From IMG/VR virus record IMGVR_UViG_3300032236_000307, positions 1 to 51,453 of that record: a stretch of 51,453 nt of DNA; one strand, given 5' to 3'. Below the pieces are notes generated by a model, which searched no databases, had not been told where the DNA came from, and saw only the letters and a program-made list of their open reading frames with translations. Source of the stretch: a virus. Shown here in pieces: positions 42,351 to 48,241 of this stretch. Numbering within the stretch: the stretch's first letter is position 1; each line of letters opens with the position of its first letter. Position numbers and translations under genes: made by a program.

Positions 42351-43097
42351 CCTGTTTGCGATGTGTGAAGCGGGTTAGCGCCGCTTGTATTGGACTTCTT
42401 ATTCCTTATGTGCACAAACACTGCTTTATGTGAGCACATCGCAAACAGCCAACAAGTGTGTGGATTGGCAGGTACGAAGCCGGTCAAGTGGCCTCTGAAA
42501 GTTCGGTGTCTTGCAAGCCAGCCGACTTTAAGCTATTCATCCCGGTGCTCTGCATGGGTCGCGCCCATAACAGTCCACACTCTTGTTGGTGAAAGCACAG
42601 ACTGATGTGCGACATGTTTGGTTGCTCTTGCATGATTGGACGAGGCGCTGACCGTGGGCGGATATGAACAGACACGGAAGCCGGAGGTGGTCTAGAACGC
42701 CAAAGGATTGCCAAGCTGGAGATCAGTACCAGCCACCAACAGCTAACACGCATGGGGATTGAAGCAAATCTGGGCGGATCGTCAGCCGCACCAATGAGCT
42801 ACAACCTGACGGATCAGTCCCCAGTCGTGTTGGTGAAAGCGGATGCCTTGTACCAGTGTCGAATACGTTCAAGGACGTAGCGAGTAGCCAACAACCTACA
42901 CGCATGGGGATTGCAACGGCAGAGTTTGGTTCTGATGCATCCCGTGGGGTTAAGTGAAGTCCCCGCAGTCCCCAGCCGTGTTGGTGAAAGCTCAGTGACC
43001 CTGAGTAGCGAACGAAAGTGACCGAGGCGATCAGGAAAGGTAAAGAATATCTGCTATCAGAGCCTTGATGCAGACGCACAGACACCAACAACCCTTT
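42351..43097 (+). ncRNA. Large structured noncoding RNA, GOLLD-like
   Basis: About 750 bases without a credible protein gene but full of long perfect helices. The 5' end forms a 14-bp helix, CTGTTTGCGATGTG (42352-42365) with CACATCGCAAACAG (42435-42448), enclosing a 6-bp AAGCGG/CCGCTT hairpin. Three further arms have closing helices of about 16-19 bp, each followed by GGTGAAAGC. The RNA runs directly into tRNA-Met. Size, complexity, phage setting and tRNA adjacency are those of GOLLD RNA, a giant RNA first found in lake metagenomes and phages. The class assignment is unproven by sequence match; structured RNA is well supported. Confidence 0.65.
42449..42991 (+). repeat. Three repeated RNA arms with invariant GGTGAAAGC
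   Basis: Arm 1: CCAACAAG (42449) pairs with CTTGTTGG (to 42589) and continues through GTGTGGATTG/CAGTCCACAC. Arm 2: 42743-42761 pairs with 42815-42833. Arm 3: 42895-42913 pairs with 42966-42984. Every 3' strand starts CAGTCC and is followed by TGAAAGC, and every 5' strand ends GGATTG. Stem bases differ between arms, often in a way that keeps pairing. Confidence 0.75.
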
Positions 43098-43172
43098 AGC
43101 GGGGTGGAGAAGGAGTATCTCGACTGGCTCATAACCAGTAGGTCGTCAGTGCGAATCTGGCCCCCGCTACCA
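43098..43172 (+). tRNA. tRNA with CAT anticodon (elongator Met, or Ile2)
   Basis: A complete 75-nt cloverleaf. Acceptor AGCGGGG/CCCCGCT, D-stem GAGA/TCTC, anticodon stem ACTGG/CCAGT with loop CTCATAA, T-stem GTCAG/CTGGC with one G-T pair and loop TGCGAAT, discriminator A and encoded CCA. It lacks the initiator features. CAT could also be a lysidine-modified Ile tRNA. Confidence 0.9.
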
Positions 43173-43177
43173 AACAT

Positions 43178-43252
43178 TCCGAGATAGCACAGCGGTAGTG
43201 CAGTTGGCTGTTAACCAATTGGTCGGTGGTTCGATCCCACCTCTCGGAGCCA
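43178..43252 (+). tRNA. tRNA-Asn (GTT)
   Basis: A complete 75-nt cloverleaf. Acceptor TCCGAGA/TCTCGGA, D-stem GCAC/GTGC, anticodon stem GTTGG/CCAAT with loop CTGTTAA (anticodon GTT), T-stem GGTGG/CCACC with loop TTCGATC, discriminator G and encoded CCA. It follows the CAT tRNA by five bases and precedes a terminator. Confidence 0.95.
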
Positions 43253-43255
43253 AAT

Positions 43256-43274
43256 GCGACACGGTGTCGCTTTT
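43256..43274 (+). terminator. Intrinsic terminator of the RNA-tRNA transcript
   Basis: GCGACA-CGG-TGTCGC hairpin (43256-43270) followed by TTTT, three bases after the CCA of tRNA-Asn. It closes a transcript of about 920 nt beginning near 42351. Confidence 0.8.
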
Positions 43275-43277
43275 GAG

Positions 43278-43307
43278 TTGACATGTCGTGAGACCTGTTG
43301 ATAGAAT
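43278..43307 (+). promoter_or_regulatory. Strong sigma70-type promoter of a small RNA
   Basis: TTGACA (43278-43283, perfect), 18-bp spacer, TAGAAT (43302-43307, one base from consensus). No ribosome site or protein gene follows within the terminator-bounded unit. Confidence 0.75.
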
Positions 43308-43313
43308 TTGAAT

Positions 43314-43439
43314 CAAGTTGCAAGGTGTGGAAACCGAAGCAAGCAAAGCCGTTAAGTCAGATCCCGACCCCGACTGGGGTAGCGCGTCAGCCAAAAGCTG
43401 AGGTGTTTTTCCACCGGGGTCTGTCTTAACGGCTTTTTT
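43314..43439 (+). ncRNA. Compact phage small RNA, about 126 nt
   Basis: A unit delimited by the promoter at 43278 and an intrinsic terminator. The last part folds as a long hairpin with AAAGCCGTTAAG (43345-43356) paired to CTTAACGGCTTT (43425-43436). Within it are ACCCCG-ACT-GGGGT-type and CAGC-CAAAA-GCTG hairpins. GGTGTGGAAA near the 5' end can pair with TTTTTCCACC near 43410, which would form a pseudoknot across the inner loop. No open frame of note. Function unknown; it could regulate host or phage RNA. Confidence 0.65.
43345..43439 (+). terminator. Terminator hairpin of the small RNA
   Basis: A 12-bp perfect outer stem followed by a run of T (43434-43439), then GTTTT. The stem encloses a structured 68-nt loop, so it serves both as terminator and as the body of the RNA. 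Confidence 0.8.
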
Positions 43440-43880
43440 GTTTTCCACTGCCCTGCCGTACTCCGCACGAAAGCAAGCACCCCAGTCGTGGTGGCGCGGA
43501 AGGAAAGCGTACACGGTATGCAACCGTGGATTTGATGATGGTGATTGCCCGGACTGACGGGTATGACTTGTAGGCTGGATCGTTCTTTGGAATACGCAAG
43601 GTGGGGGCTTTGTTCCCCCTGAAAGTGCCAGCAAACCCAGAGTTCAGTACTGGGCACCATCATCAAGTTCATGGGCTAGGGGGCAGTTCCCGAATAATCC
43701 GTGCGGCTGGTCGAATCATCAAGCCGAGGGGTAGACGGTATCCAATCCGTCACATGATGATCCTGCTTGACAGGGGTGAAGCACCTTCCCTCTCTACTCC
43801 GGTTGGGGTAGGGGGGTCTTTGGGTGAAAGGAAAGGAAGAGGGGGGAGATGGGGGCAGGCCCCGCACCTGCCAGACTCAA
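43440..43880 (+). other. Noncoding, strongly structured stretch
   Basis: About 440 bases with no believable gene. TTGATGATGGTG (43532-43543) and CACCATCATCAA (43655-43666) form a perfect 12-bp helix enclosing 111 bases. That enclosed part holds GGGGG-CTTTGTT-CCCCC (43603-43619), a GCCCG/CGGGT hairpin and CCCAG/CTGGG. Further hairpins include CACGG/CCGTG near 43512 and GACGG/CCGTC near 43740. A purine-rich (GGGGGAGATGGGGG-like) tail ends before the next promoter. Probably part of another structured RNA or a 5' leader; no promoter is clear. Confidence 0.5.
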
Positions 43881-43897
43881 ACCCCGTGTTAGACTTT
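43881..43897 (+). promoter_or_regulatory. Early promoter motif before the 2OG oxygenase gene
   Basis: ACCCCGTGTTAGACTTT, with TAGACT (43890-43895) as -10 after TGT. It shares CGTGTTAGACT with the other early promoters; the upstream CTAA part is absent. The gene starts 24 bases after the -10. Confidence 0.5.
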
Positions 43898-43918
43898 AAC
43901 CAAACAACTGGAGAACCC

Positions 43919-44554
43919 ATGGACAAGCTGGAAGAGTTGCACTACTTCACCACCCCGATTTATTCGATAGTCAAGCCTGAGTTCTTGGAGCCCATCCGGG
44001 CGCTGTCTGCGAAGTATTTGGAGCACTCCAAAGAGGTCATGAAGGCTGACCGACCAATGACGGTGATGACGAACAACTTTTCGTTGGAGCCAGAGGCCGC
44101 AGACTTTGCGCAATACGTTTCACAGACTGCATGGAACATCCTGAACGCTCAAGGGTATGACATGGACAAGCTGGTGACTTACTTCACCGAGATGTGGACG
44201 CAGGAGCACAACTTCCATTCCAGCATGGATACCCATGTGCATGGAGGCGGAACACAAGTCAGCGCGTTTTACTTTTTGGAAGTCCCAGAGAACGCATGCA
44301 AGTTGATTATTCACGATCCACGGCCTGCCAAGGTCATCATTGACTTGCCAGAGAAGGACGACACCAAAGTCAGCCCAGCATCTCGCATGATCGTGTTTAC
44401 GCCGCAGGAGGGCACGTTGTTTTTTGCACCTGCATGGTTACCTCACCAGTTCACTCGCAACATGAATCCTGAGAAGCCTGTGCGCTTTGTACACATGAAC
44501 TTGTCAGTGACATTGGCACCGCATCAGCACGAGCCAGATGTGGAGGTGATATGA
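43919..44554 (+). CDS. 2OG-Fe(II) oxygenase, 2OG-FeII_Oxy_5 type
   Basis: A 211-residue protein from ATG 43919, behind CTGGAGAACCC; the frame is open farther upstream but that part is the structured RNA region. It has the family order THVHGGGTQVSAFYFLEVPE (metal ligands at H106/H108), KLIIHDPRPAK, GTLFFAPAWLPHQF (H176) and R189 near VRFVHMNLSV. Proteins of this group are frequent in environmental phages; substrates are unknown. It is a single-domain enzyme, unlike the tandem one in the fibre cluster. Confidence 0.75.
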   Translation: MDKLEELHYFTTPIYSIVKPEFLEPIRALSAKYLEHSKEVMKADRPMTVMTNNFSLEPEAADFAQYVSQTAWNILNAQGYDMDKLVTYFTEMWTQEHNFHSSMDTHVHGGGTQVSAFYFLEVPENACKLIIHDPRPAKVIIDLPEKDDTKVSPASRMIVFTPQEGTLFFAPAWLPHQFTRNMNPEKPVRFVHMNLSVTLAPHQHEPDVEVI

Positions 44555-44781
44555 AATTCAGAAAGAAGCCTGTGGTCATTGAGGCCACCCAGTGGTTCAA
44601 GATGGGCGACCATCCGAAAGTTGTTATTGAGTTTGAGGGAAAACCAATGCCGCCTTATGTCTGGACTCTTGAGGGTTTGATGCAAGTTAACCCCGGCGAC
44701 TGGATCATTACTGGCGTGAAGGGTGAACACTACCCATGCAAGCCCGACATCTTTGAGATGACCTATGAGGCTGTAGAGTGA
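44551..44781 (+). CDS. Small phage protein with PGDWIITGVKGEHYPCKPDIFE motif, copy 1
   Basis: A 76-residue protein starting MKFRKKPVVIEATQWFKMGD and ending with GDWIITGVKGEHYPCKPDIF. This combination is widespread in phage genomes, with no proven function. A paralogue lies at 46644 with near-identical ends and a different middle. ATGA overlap upstream; the stop overlaps a GTG start downstream. Confidence 0.7.
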   Translation: MKFRKKPVVIEATQWFKMGDHPKVVIEFEGKPMPPYVWTLEGLMQVNPGDWIITGVKGEHYPCKPDIFEMTYEAVE

Positions 44782-45011
44782 AGTTCAGAATCAGATTCAA
44801 CAAGACCGCCGGGCAACCCGGCAGGGGCACCATCGATCACAAGTGGAGAGTGTTCGACGAGACTGGCAAAGAGTTCCTTTGCAAGAATGTTTGGTTGCTG
44901 ACCAAAGCATGGACAGCAGAAGATCCCAACGGGCACGATTGGAATTTTGTTGTTGAAGGTGTGATGCACATCAATCGAGCAGACTCCACAATCACTATTT
45001 CAGAAGTCTAA
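44778..45011 (+). CDS. Small hypothetical protein, GTG start
   Basis: A 77-residue protein. GTG 44778 overlaps the upstream stop (GTGA). KFRIRFNKTAGQPGRG, KWRVFDETGKEFLCKNVWL and DWNFVVEGVMHINRADSTI suggest a small beta-rich fold of the kind often encoded beside the previous family. Function unknown. It ends just before an early promoter. Confidence 0.55.
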   Translation: MKFRIRFNKTAGQPGRGTIDHKWRVFDETGKEFLCKNVWLLTKAWTAEDPNGHDWNFVVEGVMHINRADSTITISEV

Positions 45012-45027
45012 TTTTGTGTTAGACTCC
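45007..45027 (+). promoter_or_regulatory. Early promoter motif
   Basis: TCTAATTTTGTGTTAGACTCC, -10 TAGACT at 45020-45025. A hairpin TACCACA-ACG-TGTGGGTA (one bulge) follows, then the ribosome site AGGAGG before ATG 45060. Confidence 0.6.
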
Positions 45028-45059
45028 TCCTACCACAACGTGTGGGTATAGGAGGTCAA

Positions 45060-45353
45060 ATGAGACTGATGACGGAAGAGGAAACAGAGATTGCAGTTGC
45101 CAAGCACACCCGGCGACGCAGTACGTTTGAAGAGGAAGGGCTGAGTGCTGACGACGCATGGCATTTGGCTGACAGACTGTGGGAGAGGGATGCTGATCCA
45201 TTCGACGACAGACGTGTGTGCTTCGAGTGCAAGAAGTACGACGCAAAGAACAAAACATGCCCTAAGTATGTTGATCGTTGGGACAGACCACAGCGCCCAC
45301 CACGCTTCACCTTGCAACGATGCCCATGGTTTGAATTGAAGGGGAAGAAATGA
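45060..45353 (+). CDS. Small Cys-rich (zinc-binding) protein, 97 aa
   Basis: ATG 45060 after AGGAGGTCAA. The first half is helical and charged (MTEEETEIAVAKHTRRRSTF). The second half has CFECKKYDAKNKTCP and a final RCPWFEL, a CxxC...C...C set that could hold one zinc. Similar Cys-rich stubs are encoded in phage early regions. Function unknown. Confidence 0.6.
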   Translation: MRLMTEEETEIAVAKHTRRRSTFEEEGLSADDAWHLADRLWERDADPFDDRRVCFECKKYDAKNKTCPKYVDRWDRPQRPPRFTLQRCPWFELKGKK

Positions 45354-45586
45354 CACAAGATGAAATTATTGAGATGTGGAACAGCGTTATTAAATACGCA
45401 CCAAGCGAAGTGCGTCTTGAAGCTTTTTCCAAACTGATAGCCGCCAAAGAACGTGAAGCCTGTGCAAAGGTTGCTGATCAAATCAGCAACAAATATGGTT
45501 ATGGATATTACGGCAATGAAGTAGATACAGCAGTAGATACGGCAGATGAAATTGCCACCGCCATCAGAGCCAGAGGTGAAGCATGA
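45350..45586 (+). CDS. Small early protein, 78 aa, IRARGEA end
   Basis: A helical protein of a recurring phage type: MTQDEIIEMWNSV, then KLIAAKEREACAKVADQIS and a C-terminal IRARGEA. The next gene product shares the start and the end, so the two are tandem paralogues. ATGA overlaps on both sides. Confidence 0.6.
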   Translation: MTQDEIIEMWNSVIKYAPSEVRLEAFSKLIAAKEREACAKVADQISNKYGYGYYGNEVDTAVDTADEIATAIRARGEA

Positions 45587-45807
45587 CACAAGATGAAATC
45601 ATTGAGATGGCTAGACAAGCTGGAATTATTGCTATCCACACCGACGGAGATGGTAATTGGCATCAGCAATTTGTTGCTCTTGAAGCCTTTGCCAAACTGG
45701 TAGCCGCCAAAGAACGCGAAAAGTTTTGTGTATTGTTGCGGCAATTCCATGACTCTATTTCATTGGCAAGTGACCCAAGCACAATTAAAGCCAGAGGTGA
45801 AGCATGA
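45583..45807 (+). CDS. Small early protein, 74 aa, paralogue of the previous gene
   Basis: Starts MTQDEIIEMARQAG, has ALEAFAKLVAAKEREKF and ends IKARGEA. Same framework as 45350-45586 with a different middle (IIAIHTDGDGNWHQQFV). Translationally coupled on both sides. Function unknown. Confidence 0.6.
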   Translation: MTQDEIIEMARQAGIIAIHTDGDGNWHQQFVALEAFAKLVAAKEREKFCVLLRQFHDSISLASDPSTIKARGEA

Positions 45808-46253
45808 GAGTCCTTGGTATTGACCCCGGCCTATCTGGCGCATATGTTCTGTTGGACAACGGCACACCAGTCATATGGGAGCGCATGCCGACCTACATGG
45901 TGGGCAAGAACAATCGAATCAACACCGCCGCATTGGCATCGCTGTTTCGATTCCTCGACGCTGACAAAGCGGTGATTGAGCAAGTGGGTGCCATGCCCGG
46001 TCAAGGTGTCACCAGCATGTTCACCTTCGGACACGCCGTGGGAAGCGTCATGGGCGTGCTAGGAGCCCTCGAAATACCTGTGAGCAGTGTTACCCCTCAG
46101 GTGTGGAAAAAGGCCGCTGGAGTCAACGGCAAAGACAAAGACGAAGCAAGATCAAAGGCGTTGCAGTTATGGCCTCAATGGCGTGAACTCGACAAAAAAG
46201 GTGCAGGTCAGGCATTTGCAGATGCCGCGTTAATAGGGAGATATGGACAATGA
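45804..46253 (+). CDS. RuvC-like Holliday junction resolvase
   Basis: A 149-residue RNase H-fold nuclease. Strand 1 GIDPGLSGAYVLL gives D7, then IEQVGAMPGQGVTSMFTFGH gives E59, with a C-terminal AFADAALIGRYG (D140). These acidic residues bind metal in RuvC. The MPGQGVTSMF segment is characteristic of phage RuvC-like proteins. Expected to cut branched DNA before packaging. ATGA overlaps with both neighbours. Confidence 0.85.
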   Translation: MRVLGIDPGLSGAYVLLDNGTPVIWERMPTYMVGKNNRINTAALASLFRFLDADKAVIEQVGAMPGQGVTSMFTFGHAVGSVMGVLGALEIPVSSVTPQVWKKAAGVNGKDKDEARSKALQLWPQWRELDKKGAGQAFADAALIGRYGQ

Positions 46254-46459
46254 GCACATTCAACAAACCAACAAACCCACCAGCATTCCCCCAACCAAAT
46301 ATGCAATATGACGAAGATAGAGGCATAACCTTGCGTGATTACTTTGCGGCAAAGGCTATGCAGGGAATGATGCACGATGTATCGCAACCTGTTGGCGAAG
46401 TAATTGCTGAATGGGCTTATCAAGTTGCAGACGCAATGTTGAAAGCGAAAGAAGCATGA
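46250..46459 (+). CDS. Small early protein with LRDYFAAKAMQGM motif
   Basis: A 69-residue protein with PPAFPQPNMQYD and GITLRDYFAAKAMQGMMHD, a widespread phage pattern, and a helical end (YQVADAMLKAKEA). ATGA overlaps. Function unknown. Confidence 0.65.
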   Translation: MSTFNKPTNPPAFPQPNMQYDEDRGITLRDYFAAKAMQGMMHDVSQPVGEVIAEWAYQVADAMLKAKEA

Positions 46460-46647
46460 GCGAAGAAGACTACATTGAAATGAGAATTCTCCCTGAACTA
46501 TCTGACTGGCAGTGCTACATGTTTGGCAATAGACCGGGCTATTTGGGCATTGTGTACCGCCCAAGAAAAGGCAGGGTTCCAAATTTGTTTGTGCGCTGGA
46601 TGATGCGCATTTGTTTTGATTGTTTGTGGGTAAAGGATAAGAAATGA
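46456..46647 (+). CDS. Small hypothetical protein, 63 aa
   Basis: ATG 46456 overlaps the upstream stop; earlier in-frame codons lie within the neighbour. The product (SEEDYIEMRILPELSDWQCY ... FVRWMMRICFDCLWVKDKK) has an aromatic/Cys C-terminus. Its stop overlaps the next ATG. Function unknown. Confidence 0.55.
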   Translation: MSEEDYIEMRILPELSDWQCYMFGNRPGYLGIVYRPRKGRVPNLFVRWMMRICFDCLWVKDKK

Positions 46648-46916
46648 AATTCAGAAAGAAACCCGTAGTGATCGAAGCTACTCAGTGGTTCAAGATGGGT
46701 GACCATCATGCCGTCATGCCGGGTTGGTCTTTGATGGAAAGCGGCAAGAAGGAATATTTTTTCTTTGTCAATACTTTGGAAGGTCAAATGAAAGTTAATT
46801 ACGGCGACTGGATCATCACTGGCGTGAAGGGTGAACACTACCCATGCAAGCCTGACATTTTTGAGATGACCTACGAACCAGTTGAGATGACGTTTGAGCA
46901 CAGGAGCTACCCATGA
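46644..46916 (+). CDS. Small phage protein with GDWIITGVKGEHYPCKPDIFE motif, copy 2
   Basis: A 90-residue paralogue of 44551-44781. The first 21 and the GDWIITGVKGEHYPCKPDIF residues are the same, while the middle (MPGWSLMESGKKEYFFFVNT) is replaced and the C-terminus is longer. The near-identical ends suggest recent duplication or recombination. ATGA overlaps. Confidence 0.7.
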   Translation: MKFRKKPVVIEATQWFKMGDHHAVMPGWSLMESGKKEYFFFVNTLEGQMKVNYGDWIITGVKGEHYPCKPDIFEMTYEPVEMTFEHRSYP

Positions 46917-47170
46917 CTGAGAAAAAAGAAATGAGCCAACTTGCTCGGCAACTGCTGGGTGGTTCCGGCGCGGTGACATTTTTCACCCAAGCTGAGTTCG
47001 ACGAGGCGCTGGCGCTGGCAAAGGCAGAGATCATGACCGTGGCTATTGAGACCACAAAGCGAGCCATCATGATCGAGCGAGAGGAGTGCGCCAAGCTCGC
47101 CGACGAGTGCGTGGACATTGAAAAGCTAGGCGACGCAATCCGTAACCGCATACCAACACAGAGGCAATGA
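46913..47170 (+). CDS. Small early protein, 85 aa
   Basis: A helical acidic protein (SQLARQLLGGSGAVTFFTQA, ALALAKAEIMTVAIETTKRA) with a MIEREECAKLADE segment related to the KEREAC motif of other small genes here. ATGA overlaps. Function unknown. Confidence 0.55.
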   Translation: MTEKKEMSQLARQLLGGSGAVTFFTQAEFDEALALAKAEIMTVAIETTKRAIMIEREECAKLADECVDIEKLGDAIRNRIPTQRQ

Positions 47171-47391
47171 TGGGATTCAGAGACACATTTGGCAAAGTCA
47201 TGCGGGAAGTCACCCGCACCAAAACCATCCGGGAAATCATCGCGGCGGAACTGCGCGAGGCCCACAAGAAAAAGTTGGAAGCGGAGTCCGGGGTCGAATA
47301 CGCCCGGTCAATCGTCCAGTACAACGAGCAACGCATCCAGCGCCTGCAAAAGCGCCTACTGGAGCACACCGAAGAAGGAGACTACACATGA
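47167..47391 (+). CDS. Small basic helical protein, 74 aa
   Basis: A coiled-coil-like protein (KVMREVTRTKTIREIIAAEL, then REAHKKKLEAESGVEYARS). ATG 47167 or 47170. Tight overlaps with both neighbours. Function unknown. Confidence 0.55.
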   Translation: MMGFRDTFGKVMREVTRTKTIREIIAAELREAHKKKLEAESGVEYARSIVQYNEQRIQRLQKRLLEHTEEGDYT

Positions 47392-47729
47392 ACCAAAAGG
47401 ACATCAACGATGCAGTGGACTACCTGTACACCCATGGTGCCAAGTATGCTGAGGCCAAAGCACAGCGCGTCTACCTCGAAGAGTTCCGCAAAAGCCAGAA
47501 GGCCATGCTGATGATCACCGCCAAGGTCAGTGGCAAGGCCAAATCCGAGGCGGCGGCAGAAACAGAAGCATATGCAGACCCAGCCTATGTCGAGATCCTC
47601 AAGGGCCTACAGGTGGCTGTAGAGCAGGAAGAAGCCTTGCGGTGGGGGTTGGTGTCGGCGCAGGCCAGAATCGACGTGTGGCGCTCGCAGGAGGCCAGCA
47701 ACAGGGCATTCGACAAGGCGGTGACATGA
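47388..47729 (+). CDS. Helical early protein, 113 aa
   Basis: A 113-residue helical protein (VDYLYTHGAKYAEAKAQRVY, LEEFRKSQKAMLMITAK) resembling small phage proteins that are encoded near resolvases and HNH proteins. ATGA overlaps. Function unknown. Confidence 0.55.
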   Translation: MNQKDINDAVDYLYTHGAKYAEAKAQRVYLEEFRKSQKAMLMITAKVSGKAKSEAAAETEAYADPAYVEILKGLQVAVEQEEALRWGLVSAQARIDVWRSQEASNRAFDKAVT

Positions 47730-47854
47730 CAGACACACAAATGGCTTTATTGCTTGCCAACATCTGGCTTGCTCGGCATGCAGGCGAAGGATATTCGGGG
47801 TGCATGGCCCTGTTGTTTTTGTTTTTAGGGCTTTACAAAGGGTGGTTTGCATGA
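47726..47854 (+). CDS. Very small membrane protein, 42 aa
   Basis: ATG 47726 overlaps the upstream TGA, and its own TGA overlaps the HNH start. The product MTDTQMALLLANIWLARHAG ... GLYKGWFA has one hydrophobic segment (CMALLFLFLGLY). Coupling on both sides supports a real gene. Function unknown. Confidence 0.5.
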   Translation: MTDTQMALLLANIWLARHAGEGYSGCMALLFLFLGLYKGWFA

Positions 47855-48126
47855 ACGGCTCCTACAACAAGGATGAGCGAGCATGGGTGCATCTGGTGAA
47901 GGAGCAACCCTGCTCTGTATGCGGCACGCCCGGCCCATCGGACGCACATCACATCAAACAGGGCAAACACTACACCTGCGTGGCCCTGTGCAAGTCCTGC
48001 CACCAAGGCGCAAAGATGGGCTGGCACGGCGAAAAGCGAGCATGGGCAATTGCCAAGATGGACGAGCTTGATGCCCTAAATGAAACTATAAGAAACATAA
48101 GTACTACTAATCGGATTAGTAGTTAA
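47851..48126 (+). CDS. HNH-type nuclease, Ref/DUF968-like
   Basis: A 91-residue protein from ATG 47851. CSVCGTPGPSDAHHIKQGKH with CVALCKSCHQG gives the two zinc Cys pairs and the His-rich HNH core, followed by MGWHGEKRAW. This matches small phage nucleases of the Ref/DUF968 group that act in recombination. Its last six codons (T-N-R-I-S-S) are palindrome copy 4, so the C-terminus looks shaped by that DNA element. Confidence 0.75.
   Translation: MNGSYNKDERAWVHLVKEQPCSVCGTPGPSDAHHIKQGKHYTCVALCKSCHQGAKMGWHGEKRAWAIAKMDELDALNETIRNISTTNRISS
48103..48123. repeat. Dispersed palindrome, copy 4, extended to 21 bp
   Basis: ACTACTAATC-G-GATTAGTAGT, a 21-bp perfect inverted repeat whose core 48105-48121 is the shared 17-bp element. 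It encodes the end of the HNH protein just before its stop. Flanking CCCTAAATG (48073) and CATTAGGG (48136) can pair around it, followed by TTTT, so an RNA terminator-like structure is possible. Confidence 0.85.
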
Positions 48127-48181
48127 GCCAAACAGCATTAGGGTTTTCAGATGAAAATATTTTGCTCCCGCGCTCACAGAC

Positions 48182-48222
48182 TCTAACTTCGTGTTATAGT
48201 TCTCTCACTGCCAACGAGGCAG
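48182..48222 (+). promoter_or_regulatory. Early promoter with 5'-UTR hairpin
   Basis: TCTAACTTCGTGTTATAGTTC with extended -10 TG-T-TATAGT (48195-48200), then a hairpin CTGCC-AACGA-GGCAG (48208-48222) at the expected RNA 5' end. Same design and spacing as at 50050. The gene starts at 48242 behind CAGGAGA. The 115-base gap 48127-48241 otherwise holds only the palindrome-linked hairpin arm. Confidence 0.7.
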
Positions 48223-48241
48223 GTTTAACAGGAGATTCCAA

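Noticed and set aside
42390-42605. Short open frames on both strands within the RNA island
   Set aside because: No ribosome sites, unnatural composition, and they cross the long perfect RNA helices.
42571-42991. CRISPR-like direct repeats of about 26 bases (CAGTCC...GTTGGTGAAAGC, three copies)
   Set aside because: Spacing is irregular (about 244 and 151 bases), the repeats are the 3' strands of RNA arms with matching 5' strands, and there are no cas genes.
43314-43439. tmRNA or 6S RNA as identity of the small RNA
   Set aside because: It is too short for tmRNA with no tRNA-like end, and lacks the long central bubble of 6S RNA; left unnamed.
43601-43918. Upstream extension of the 2OG oxygenase frame to 43601
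   Set aside because: The translated part is Arg/Gly/His-rich without family similarity. It overlaps strong RNA hairpins and a promoter motif, and a good ribosome site lies just before ATG 43919.
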